Shown piece by piece: positions 1-7,560 of a DNA stretch of 64,000 bases (position 1 is the first letter of the stretch; every line of letters starts with the position of its first letter). The stretch comes from Butyrivibrio sp. (GTDB taxonomy: Bacteria > Bacillota > Clostridia > Lachnospirales > Lachnospiraceae). A model generated the notes under the pieces. The model was given only the letters and a program-made list of their open reading frames with translations. It was not told the DNA's origin and did not search any database. A program made the position numbers and the translations under genes. Where the stretch lies: NCBI RefSeq assembly GCF_017635265.1, contig NZ_JAGBLU010000091.1, forward strand, positions 62,001 through 126,000, read 5' to 3'.

Positions 1-180
1 CTCTGAGTTAGATGTCGCCTCATCTGAGGATTCGCCTGATGCCTGTTCAGCGGTAGCTTCCGTGATATTGCTGGCGACATCACTACCTGCATTTTCAGAT
101 TCAGGCTGTGCAGCAGGCGCTCCGCATCCTGTCAAAAGAGCCAGAATAAGAGGCAGGGTCAATAATTTTTTTCTTTTCAT
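1..180 (-). CDS. N-terminus of a lipoprotein, truncated by the window edge
   Basis: The reverse strand opens with ATG at 180, after an AGGAG site at about 186-191. The first residues are MKRKKLLTLPLILALLTGCG, a lipoprotein signal peptide with lipobox LTGC (Cys19). A Ser/Glu/Ala-rich tether follows, like the one in the GH10 xylanase of this locus. The frame stays open to base 1, so the functional domain lies outside the window. It starts only 17 bases after the stop of the esterase-GH43 gene on the same strand, so the two are probably co-transcribed. By context it could be an exported glycoside hydrolase or a sugar-binding protein, but nothing visible decides this. Confidence 0.8.
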   Translation of the reverse strand, partial: MKRKKLLTLPLILALLTGCGAPAAQPESENAGSDVASNITEATAEQASGESSDEATSNSE

Positions 181-197
181 AACAAACTCCTTGTAAA

Positions 198-2960
198 TTA
201 ATGCAAAATTTCTATAGAAGCAAGTGAACAATTCCCTGTGCCCTTGTATGTGAGATAGAGCGGATATGCTCCGTCTAATTTATCAAATGAGCCTTCAAAA
301 GCAGTCCAGATATTTGAACCATGAGCGCTGATACTGCATATAGGTTCGCCGTCAAGAGCTGTTCTTACTTCAAATGAACCGTTAAAATATGCTCGTGTCT
401 TTATACGAAGACCTGTGGCATTCTTTAACTCAAAATACTTAAAGCCAATAGTGGTTCCATCAACGATATCTTTGATGTAGCCATTGTTTGGTGTGTTGTC
501 GCCGCCTTCCTGTACAACTCTTGGGGCGTTTGCTTCAACATATATTTTATGGTCATTGGTGAATATGTTACAAGCTATATATGACGGATATTCACCAACA
601 TCAGAGAGTGGTCCGCTGTTAAGTCCGCATGAAGTGATCTCTACCTGCTTTATGCTGCCATCTTTTTCAAAATGAATTTTTTCGGCGCAGCCCTGTCTGC
701 TAAACCATGTGCCGTTTGTATGTCTATGGTAAAAGATATACCAATTACCGTCAATTTCTACAATACTTCCATGGTTGTTGGCGCCGTAAGCTGTAGCTTC
801 TTCAGCTTCTTTATAGCTGTCAATGTGAAGGTCACAGTTACTTACGATAACGCCGCCATATGTGTATGGCCCGTAGATGCTCTTTGAAGTAGCGTAGCAG
901 AGCTCATGCATTACTTCTGAAGAGTAGACAAAATAGTAAGTATCATCGCGCTTTCTGATAGAAGGTGCCTCGAAGAAAGCGTGTTTTTCAAAGCCTGTTC
1001 CTTCGCTGTAGCAATTGCCCGGAGCAATAAACTCCGGAGCTTTCTTTATTGTGAGCATGTCCTTATCAAGAACGGTGAGCATTGCGCCGTGCCTTGACTT
1101 ATCCCCTTGTCCGCAGAATCCTGTGAAAAGAAATGTCTCATCCCCTTCAGTCAATACACCCGGATCAAACTGCGGCTCATCGCCTTTCTTGTCGCCGAGT
1201 TTTGTACCATCCTCATAGTGTACATATCCGTAGAACGTAAATGGTCCGACCGGAGTATCACTTACTGCAACAGATACAACGCTGACCTTGTCAAGAACGT
1301 AATACAGATAGTATCTGCCATCGGGACCAACAGTTACGTCAGGAGCATAGAGGCACATATGTCCGTCAGGGTTAAGTGGATCAGAAGTCTTTGGATAAAT
1401 CACGCCCTCATATTTCCAGTTGCCGAGATCTTTGACAGGAGCAGACCAGCATACGTAATCACCAAGGCAGAAAGTTTCGCCCTGATAGAGGTCATGGGAA
1501 CCATAGACATAAACTCTGTCGCCAAATACGTAAGGCTCCCCGTCAGGAATATACTCCCATGAAGGAAGATAAGGATTGACTGCCTGATTGCGGCTGTTTT
1601 GCCTTATTCCGCCTTCAAATTTTGGTGTGGCGCCTCTGCCAAGAAACTCCATTTCAAAAGGAGATACAGTTTTATAAGGCTCCCAGGTCGGCAAATCTTC
1701 GCCGTTAGGATTTCCTGTTTTTACAAAGTTTGCAAAGTAGCTACACATCTGATTTGCCAGATCAAAGTGTATTCCTTTATAAGGCCTGTGGCACATCCCA
1801 AGAGTGTTAAAGAAAAACCACAGATCGCATGAATGGAATGTTCCGGGATAAGCATCTCCTTTGTGACTGTCTCCGGGAATATCAGGATTGAATCTATAGT
1901 AATAGAACCTCTGATCTGCGTTATTTTTATTTGCGTCAGTAAATGTGCTCTTTACTGAAGACTCTACCATACTGATTCCATCAATGGTGAATTCATCTGC
2001 TGTGTTACCTGAGATAACAGGAACATTTGCACAATCTCTTTTTACAAATTTCTCAACAGGGTCGCCTGTGCAGAATTTGCCATCAACAATAGGATACATT
2101 CTAGGATGATCTTTGATGAATCTGTTGTAGCCATCAAGAAGTTCCCTGGAAGTAAGCCTTCTTGCTTCTTCAAGATCTTTTACGCCGAGAGATTCAAAGA
2201 ATTTCTCGCCAAGGTCCTCGGCCTGTTCAAGATTAAGGGGCCTGAATATATCATCTTCTGCGTTTACATGTCTGATAATACCGCTAAAAATGGCAGCGCC
2301 CTTAATAATGTCACGGTTGCCATCGTGAGTAAGCTGGTGCATAACGCTTGATCCGCCGGCAGACTGTCCTGCTATTGTGATCTTTGAAGGGTCTCCGCCA
2401 AAAGCGGCAATGTTTCTGCTAACCCAGTGAAGACCTGCCTTCTGGTCAAGAAGACCAAAGTTTGCAGGTGCATCAGGATTTTCTTTTGTTATCTCTTTAT
2501 GTGCCAAAAATCCAAAGCATCCAAGTCTGTAGGCTATGCTGACAACAACGATTCCTTTTCTTGCAAGAGCTTCTCCGTTAAATTCCATTTCAGCAGTGTA
2601 ACCCCACTGAAAACCGCCGCCGTAGTACCATACTAAAACAGGAAGCTTCTCATCAGCTCTTTTGGCTGGTGTCCAGATATTTAAATACAGGCAGTCCTCG
2701 GACTTGGCGATGTCAGGATCTACGTGCCATTCTCTGTCGTAGAGCCCATCTCCGGTTCCTGGAGTGTCCTGATATGATATAGGGCCAAATTCAAAGGCAT
2801 CAAGAGGTTCCTCCCAATCTTTACATGGCTGTGGAGCCTTGAAACGATTCTCCCCAATTGGTGCTTCAGCAAAAGGAATGCCTCGGTAAACAGTTACCCT
2901 CGGGTCATTGCCCGGAAGGCCATTAACAAGCCCGTTTTCTACGCGTGTTTTTCTAAGCAT
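198..2960 (-). CDS. Bifunctional carboxylesterase / GH43 glycosidase fusion
   Basis: A 920-aa protein. Residues about 1-465 are a type-B carboxylesterase: nucleophile elbow GQSAGG with Ser200, an acidic residue in GNTADEF, and His in GTFHSCDL. Residues about 465-740 are a GH43 five-bladed propeller: PDGEP with the likely base at Asp473, YAPDV, FDPGV, and a Glu in FFEAPS as the likely acid. The last ~130 residues form a beta-rich domain of CBM6/GH43-C-terminal type. There is no signal peptide, so it probably acts in the cytoplasm, removing acetyl or acyl groups and xylose or arabinose from imported xylo-oligosaccharides. An in-frame ATG at 2981 lacks a ribosome site, while ATG 2960 follows GGGGAG, so 2960 was chosen. 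The exact substrate is inferred from neighbouring xylan genes. Confidence 0.87.
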   Translation of the reverse strand: MLRKTRVENGLVNGLPGNDPRVTVYRGIPFAEAPIGENRFKAPQPCKDWEEPLDAFEFGPISYQDTPGTGDGLYDREWHVDPDIAKSEDCLYLNIWTPAKRADEKLPVLVWYYGGGFQWGYTAEMEFNGEALARKGIVVVSIAYRLGCFGFLAHKEITKENPDAPANFGLLDQKAGLHWVSRNIAAFGGDPSKITIAGQSAGGSSVMHQLTHDGNRDIIKGAAIFSGIIRHVNAEDDIFRPLNLEQAEDLGEKFFESLGVKDLEEARRLTSRELLDGYNRFIKDHPRMYPIVDGKFCTGDPVEKFVKRDCANVPVISGNTADEFTIDGISMVESSVKSTFTDANKNNADQRFYYYRFNPDIPGDSHKGDAYPGTFHSCDLWFFFNTLGMCHRPYKGIHFDLANQMCSYFANFVKTGNPNGEDLPTWEPYKTVSPFEMEFLGRGATPKFEGGIRQNSRNQAVNPYLPSWEYIPDGEPYVFGDRVYVYGSHDLYQGETFCLGDYVCWSAPVKDLGNWKYEGVIYPKTSDPLNPDGHMCLYAPDVTVGPDGRYYLYYVLDKVSVVSVAVSDTPVGPFTFYGYVHYEDGTKLGDKKGDEPQFDPGVLTEGDETFLFTGFCGQGDKSRHGAMLTVLDKDMLTIKKAPEFIAPGNCYSEGTGFEKHAFFEAPSIRKRDDTYYFVYSSEVMHELCYATSKSIYGPYTYGGVIVSNCDLHIDSYKEAEEATAYGANNHGSIVEIDGNWYIFYHRHTNGTWFSRQGCAEKIHFEKDGSIKQVEITSCGLNSGPLSDVGEYPSYIACNIFTNDHKIYVEANAPRVVQEGGDNTPNNGYIKDIVDGTTIGFKYFELKNATGLRIKTRAYFNGSFEVRTALDGEPICSISAHGSNIWTAFEGSFDKLDGAYPLYLTYKGTGNCSLASIEILH

Positions 2961-3186
2961 TTTATTATCTCCCCAATACATAAAATTATGTAAATACCCT
3001 ACTCGTAATTTATATTTTTTTTAAGGTCTGTTCTAATCAAATATTGCTGGCAAATGTGTAAAGTTTGCTAAGTTTTAAGCTTTCGCAATTACTGGAATAA
3101 AATCAGCAACTTTTTGGTGGCTTGAAGAACTTGAATTCCTATATAGTTCTGTTTGTCAAACTCTTAAGAAGTAACAGGGAGATGCT
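2961..3186. promoter_or_regulatory. Divergent intergenic region between the two GH43 genes
   Basis: 226 bases separate the starts of the minus-strand esterase-GH43 gene and the plus-strand GH43 lipoprotein gene, so both promoters must lie here. The stretch is AT-rich. On the minus strand a TATAAA (3009-3014) could be a -10 box, but no well-spaced -35 is visible. On the plus strand a TATATA/TATAGT at 3140-3147 has no convincing -35. No operator repeat is clear. The nearby AraC protein is the likely regulator. Confidence 0.4.
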
Positions 3187-4782
3187 ATGAATAGGTTTAA
3201 ATCATATAAAACCGGGAATCCTCTTATACAACTGTTTGCTGTAGTATCTGCGTTGTTACTTCTTGGAGGATGCGGAGATTATGAGGTGAAAAAACCATCC
3301 GGGGACCCTCCCGAGATGGTGGGGGAAAATTCAATGGAAGTATTAGACAGAGTGGAGATTATGAATAGCTACAAAAAGATAACAGATCACAATCCAATAA
3401 TGGTTCAGAGATTCGGCGCAGACCCATATGCACTTGTTTATGACGGTCGCGTTTATATCTATATGACGGGAGATAAGTTTTCATATGAGCCTGATGGAAG
3501 TGTCAAAGAAAATACCTATGGAAACATAAATACTATAAATGTTGTGTCTTCTGATGATTTGGTAAACTGGACCGATCACGGAAGCGTTTATGCAGCAGGA
3601 ACAAATGGCGCGGCATCCTGGGGAGCCAATTCCTGGGCACCGGCAGCAGCTTACAAGAAAATAGACGGCAAGGATAAGTTCTTTTTATATTTTGCAAATA
3701 ATGGAAACGGAATCGCTGTACTGACAGCGGACAGCCCTGTAGGTCCGTTTACAGATCCTTTAAACGGACCGCTTATTTCAAGAGATACACCTACCTGCGC
3801 TGAAGTAACATGGCTCTTTGACCCGGCGGTACTTATGGATGATGACGGAGAGTGCTATATATATTTTGGCGGTGGTATTCCATCTAAAGAGAAAGCTTCA
3901 AATCCCGGAACAGCAAGAGTGGCAAAACTTGGAAAGGATATGATAAGCATCGATGGCGATCCAAAACCAATCGAGAATGTGCCATATCTTTTTGAAGACT
4001 CAGGAATAAACAAAATAGGAGGAGTTTACTACTATTCATATTGTTCTAACTTTGATGTTCCTGCAGGGGCAGAGTCAGAACTTGGTTTTTCTCAGGGCGA
4101 GATAGTTACTATGAAATCTGATTCTCCTATGGGGCCATTTGAGTTATGCGGCGGAGTACTTAAAAACCCTCAGGTTTTCTTTGGACAGGGCGGCAATAAT
4201 CATCATTGTATGTTTGAATTTAACGGCGAATGGTATATTACATACCATTCCAGAATTCTTGAAAATGAAATGGGAATCCTTAAAGGATACAGAAGTACTA
4301 ACATTGACAGTTTGATGCTGGGCGATGATCTTGGACCTGCGGCAAGCATTGGAACCAGACATGGAGTGGAGCAGATTAAGAGCTTTGATCCATATAAAGA
4401 GATACCTGCTGTAACTACGAGTAATATGGCAGGGCTTACAACTACTCAGTATGGTGAAGTTTCAAAAAAATACGGCTCCGGAGAAATGGTTCTGACAGGA
4501 ATCCAGGATGGAGCATGGACAAGCCTTTCAGGGGTTGAATTTGGAAATGTTGGTGCGAGCGCTGTTGACGTTAAGGTTCTTGGGAGTGGAGAAGGATTCA
4601 TAAGAATCTGCATTGATACTCCATCATCTGATGAAGTTGCTGTTGCGCATGTATCAGCAGATTCAAAAGAGCCTGTAACAATTCACTGTGAACTTGATGA
4701 AAAAGTAATAGGTAAGCACAATGTATTTTTCGTGTTTGCAGGTGAAGAATATCAGGTGTACTCTTATGAGTTTGTTAAGTGA
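3187..4782 (+). CDS. GH43 family lipoprotein (arabinofuranosidase/xylosidase type) with C-terminal beta domain
   Basis: 531 aa. The N-terminus has a hydrophobic segment ending in LLGGCG, a lipobox, so the enzyme is anchored outside the cell. Residues about 60-400 are a GH43 propeller. The expected acidic triad can be placed at Asp79 (GADPYA), Asp212 (LFDPAV) and Glu270 (LFEDSG), and NNHHCM plus WYITYHSR match the end of the fold. Residues about 400-531 look like a CBM6-type beta-sandwich. The pattern resembles arabinoxylan arabinofuranohydrolases of the Bacillus XynD kind, but beta-xylosidase is possible. An AGGGAG site lies 5 bases before ATG. The gene converges on the AraC regulator, with 23 bases between stops and no clear terminator. 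Confidence 0.85.
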   Translation: MNRFKSYKTGNPLIQLFAVVSALLLLGGCGDYEVKKPSGDPPEMVGENSMEVLDRVEIMNSYKKITDHNPIMVQRFGADPYALVYDGRVYIYMTGDKFSYEPDGSVKENTYGNINTINVVSSDDLVNWTDHGSVYAAGTNGAASWGANSWAPAAAYKKIDGKDKFFLYFANNGNGIAVLTADSPVGPFTDPLNGPLISRDTPTCAEVTWLFDPAVLMDDDGECYIYFGGGIPSKEKASNPGTARVAKLGKDMISIDGDPKPIENVPYLFEDSGINKIGGVYYYSYCSNFDVPAGAESELGFSQGEIVTMKSDSPMGPFELCGGVLKNPQVFFGQGGNNHHCMFEFNGEWYITYHSRILENEMGILKGYRSTNIDSLMLGDDLGPAASIGTRHGVEQIKSFDPYKEIPAVTTSNMAGLTTTQYGEVSKKYGSGEMVLTGIQDGAWTSLSGVEFGNVGASAVDVKVLGSGEGFIRICIDTPSSDEVAVAHVSADSKEPVTIHCELDEKVIGKHNVFFVFAGEEYQVYSYEFVK

Positions 4783-4805
4783 CTCCTAATATCAAAAGAA
4801 GTGTT

Positions 4806-5762
4806 TTATTTAACTCTTACATCTCCGCGCTTTTTGCCAAGGCCGCCGGAGTAGAGGGCACGGTACTCGCCGGGAGTACAGCCCTTTCTTTGTTTGAAGG
4901 TCCTATTGAAAGTTGAAATGCTTGAAAAACCTGCCTGTAGTGCGATATCAGTAATTGACAGACTGTCATCTGTCAGCAGCACTTCAGTAGCCTTGATTCT
5001 CTGATTTATCAGATAGTCATAAAATGTACAATTCATGTATTCCTTAAAGAGCCTTGAAAAGTGGAATTTTGAAAATCCGCTAAGGGCGGCTGCATCCTCA
5101 AGGGTAATGTCATATACATAATTGTTGTCTATGTAGTCGATGACAGAATTGAGCTTTTCAAAGTATTCGTGTCTCTTGACAGGAGTGCTCTCGGTGAAGA
5201 GATTAATCTTACTGAGATGATATCTTGAAAGCATAGTCATGATCTGGAAAAGATGTGAGTAAATTGAGAACTCATAGAACTCTGTCTTTTGGAAATATTC
5301 CTGCCAGATCATTGAAAAACTGTCATATATTTCATTGTATATAGGTGCATAGGTATCAGGTGTGATATGAATGCATTCCTGAAGCATCTGAATAAGGCTC
5401 GTATATCCTCTTAAAGATGAAAAAAAGTCAATGTCAAAAAGGCATACATATCGGCAACCTGTCTTGGGCGCGTGGAGAGCGTGAGATTTTCTGGGGGGGA
5501 CGATAATGATCTCGCCGGGCATTACGTGGTGTGCGACACCGTCAACCTCAACATCATAATAATTCTCTATTGGAGAAATGATCTCCAAGGCATTGTGCCA
5601 ATGAGATGAATAATCGCACGAAAGTTCGTTATACCATATTCTAAGTGAACTGTCTTTTGAGAAGATCTGTTTCTCGTTATTGTTGACAACGATTCTGGCT
5701 TTATAATCGGTATTTTGTTGATAGTATTCTAGCTTTACAGACAAGTCTTTCTTTGGTGACAT
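4806..5762 (-). CDS. AraC-family transcriptional regulator
   Basis: 318 aa. The N-terminal half is a cupin sensor fold (HVMPGEIIIVPPRKSHAL), typical of sugar-sensing AraC proteins. The last ~100 residues hold the two helix-turn-helix motifs (AAALSGFSKFHFSRLFKEY and ITDIALQAGFSSISTFNRTF), ending in the usual GCTPGEYR. It lies between the GH43 lipoprotein gene and the divergent GH10 xylanase gene, so it probably activates xylan genes in response to a xylo-oligosaccharide; this is inference from position. An AGAAGGG site precedes the ATG. Confidence 0.93.
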   Translation of the reverse strand: MSPKKDLSVKLEYYQQNTDYKARIVVNNNEKQIFSKDSSLRIWYNELSCDYSSHWHNALEIISPIENYYDVEVDGVAHHVMPGEIIIVPPRKSHALHAPKTGCRYVCLFDIDFFSSLRGYTSLIQMLQECIHITPDTYAPIYNEIYDSFSMIWQEYFQKTEFYEFSIYSHLFQIMTMLSRYHLSKINLFTESTPVKRHEYFEKLNSVIDYIDNNYVYDITLEDAAALSGFSKFHFSRLFKEYMNCTFYDYLINQRIKATEVLLTDDSLSITDIALQAGFSSISTFNRTFKQRKGCTPGEYRALYSGGLGKKRGDVRVK

Positions 5763-6085
5763 AGCATAACCCTTCTAATAACAATAATTTATAAACGTTT
5801 AATTCATAAGTGATAATAACATTTCTTGCTAAGACTAACTTCTCAAAAATTGCTATTTTCTATTCTTTTCTGCTCATATTAGATAATACATTCTAGAACA
5901 TCACCATGCCAATTGTGAAAAATGCACAAAAAACAAAGGGCAATTTCTGCCACCTAATCGCAATATCTGAATGTCGTCTGGCAACAACTGGTAAGCGAGT
6001 CAGGTCTGTAGCCTATATGCTATACATTGTCAACTTTAATATGATTTAGCAAAAAGTGATTACTAGAAAGCGGGGAGGAAAGTTG
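5763..6085. promoter_or_regulatory. Divergent intergenic region between araC-type gene and xylanase gene
   Basis: 323 bases, AT-rich and without a plausible gene. It must hold the promoter of the long plus-strand xylanase/transport run and that of the AraC gene (listed separately). On the plus side TTGTCA (6027-6032) and TATACA (6021-6026) are seen but not at usable spacing, consistent with an activator-dependent promoter. No direct repeat suitable as an AraC operator stood out by eye. Confidence 0.45.
5788..5816 (-). promoter_or_regulatory. Candidate sigma-A promoter of the AraC gene
   Basis: On the minus strand TTATCA (plus-strand 5811-5816) and TATAAA (5788-5793) are separated by exactly 17 bases, a near-consensus housekeeping promoter. 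Transcription would start about 20 bases before the AraC ATG at 5762, leaving room only for the ribosome site. Prediction by eye only. Confidence 0.42.
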
Positions 6086-7534
6086 ATGGTTAAGGGGAAG
6101 TATCTGGCAGTGATGGCTCTGGCAGCTGTAGTGGTATCAACATCAGCCTGCGGCAGCGTGAGCAGTGTATCTGCATCTTCAGCAGAATCCGGCATAGAAT
6201 CCAACATAGAATCAAATACAGAGTCAGGTGCGGAAGCACAGGCAAAAGAAGTATCAAATACAGAAGCATCTGCAAAAGAAGATACGAATATAGAAGGAAG
6301 TACACAGATGAGTACAGAGCAGCAAGATGTGGTAAAAGAAATTCCGGCGCTTCGTGACGCAGTGGAGAAAAAAATGGGCTGCAGGATCGGATGCGCCATA
6401 ACCGGAAAAGAACCCTGGGACTCAAAACTTTGGGATCTGGTAACAACTCACTTTAATGCAGTTACCCTTGGAAATGAATTAAAACCCGATTCGCTTTTTG
6501 GATACAGCGTAAGTAAATGCCCAGGAACAAAAGAGGCAGAACTAAACGGCGAAACAATTACAGTTCCTGTTCTTAATTACACGAATCCTGAAAAGATCCT
6601 GAACAAGATACTTAAATGGAATGAAGCAAATCCTGACAGACAGATAAAGGTAAGAGGCCATGTTCTTTTGTGGCATTCGCAGACACCGGAGTGGTTCTTC
6701 CATGTGGACTACGACAAGACAAAAGATTATGTGACAGCTGAAGAAATGGACAAAAGACTTGAGTGGTACATAAGAGAAGTCCTTACACACTTCACAGGCG
6801 ACGGCAGTCCATATAAAGATCTTTTCTACGGATGGGATGTTGTAAATGAAGCAGTGTCAGATTCAACCGGAACTTACAGGACTGATACTGAAAGACCTGA
6901 AGAAGACCTTTTGGAAGACAGACACGGCGGCAATTCAAGCTGGTGGCATGTATATCAGAATGAAGACTTCATAATAAATGCTTTTAAATATGCCAACAAA
7001 TATGCACCTGCAGACCTTGAGCTTTACTACAACGACTACAACGAATGCGATGCAAAAAAGAGAGAAGGAATCATCAAACTCCTTGAGAAAATAAAGGAAA
7101 ATGAAGGAACTCCGGGCGAAGGAACAAGGATCTCGGCCATGGGAATGCAGGGACATTACAGCATGGAAGGCCCTTCAGCAGCTGAGATGGAAACATCAAT
7201 AAAGGCTTACGGAAAAGTCGTAGGAGCAGTTCAGGTTACAGAGTGGGATTTAAGAGCTACAGATGGTTATGATGGAAGCCCTGAAGCAATGGAAGAAGAG
7301 TATGAGAAGCAGAGAAAGATCTACAACCTCATGTATTATGCTCTTCAATCCGCCAAGAACTCAGGCGTAAACATAACAGGCATGACTTTCTGGGGAACAA
7401 TAGATACGCTTTCATGGCTTCAGTTCAGATCAAATGTAGGCGGTGGAAGCAATAAAGAGCAAAAACAATGTCCATTGCTTTTTGATGGAAATTACGAGCC
7501 TAAGCCGGCTTTCTGGGTATTTGCTCAAGAATAA
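6086..7534 (+). CDS. GH10 endo-1,4-beta-xylanase lipoprotein
   Basis: 482 aa. The signal peptide ends in STSACG, a lipobox. A ~75-residue tether rich in Ser, Glu, Asn and Ala with repeating ES/SN units follows. The GH10 barrel begins near residue 90. The acid/base Glu255 lies in WDVVNEAV and the nucleophile Glu386 in VTEWDL; GNELKPDS and RGHVLLWHSQ are further family signatures. It cleaves xylan at the cell surface, feeding the transport genes downstream. A GTG at 6056 would add ten residues, but ATG 6086 follows GGGGAGGAAA at good spacing and starts directly at the signal peptide, so it was preferred. The next gene follows after 26 bases. Confidence 0.93.
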   Translation: MVKGKYLAVMALAAVVVSTSACGSVSSVSASSAESGIESNIESNTESGAEAQAKEVSNTEASAKEDTNIEGSTQMSTEQQDVVKEIPALRDAVEKKMGCRIGCAITGKEPWDSKLWDLVTTHFNAVTLGNELKPDSLFGYSVSKCPGTKEAELNGETITVPVLNYTNPEKILNKILKWNEANPDRQIKVRGHVLLWHSQTPEWFFHVDYDKTKDYVTAEEMDKRLEWYIREVLTHFTGDGSPYKDLFYGWDVVNEAVSDSTGTYRTDTERPEEDLLEDRHGGNSSWWHVYQNEDFIINAFKYANKYAPADLELYYNDYNECDAKKREGIIKLLEKIKENEGTPGEGTRISAMGMQGHYSMEGPSAAEMETSIKAYGKVVGAVQVTEWDLRATDGYDGSPEAMEEEYEKQRKIYNLMYYALQSAKNSGVNITGMTFWGTIDTLSWLQFRSNVGGGSNKEQKQCPLLFDGNYEPKPAFWVFAQE

Positions 7535-7560
7535 TAACTGTAAAAATAGGGACTAAAAAC

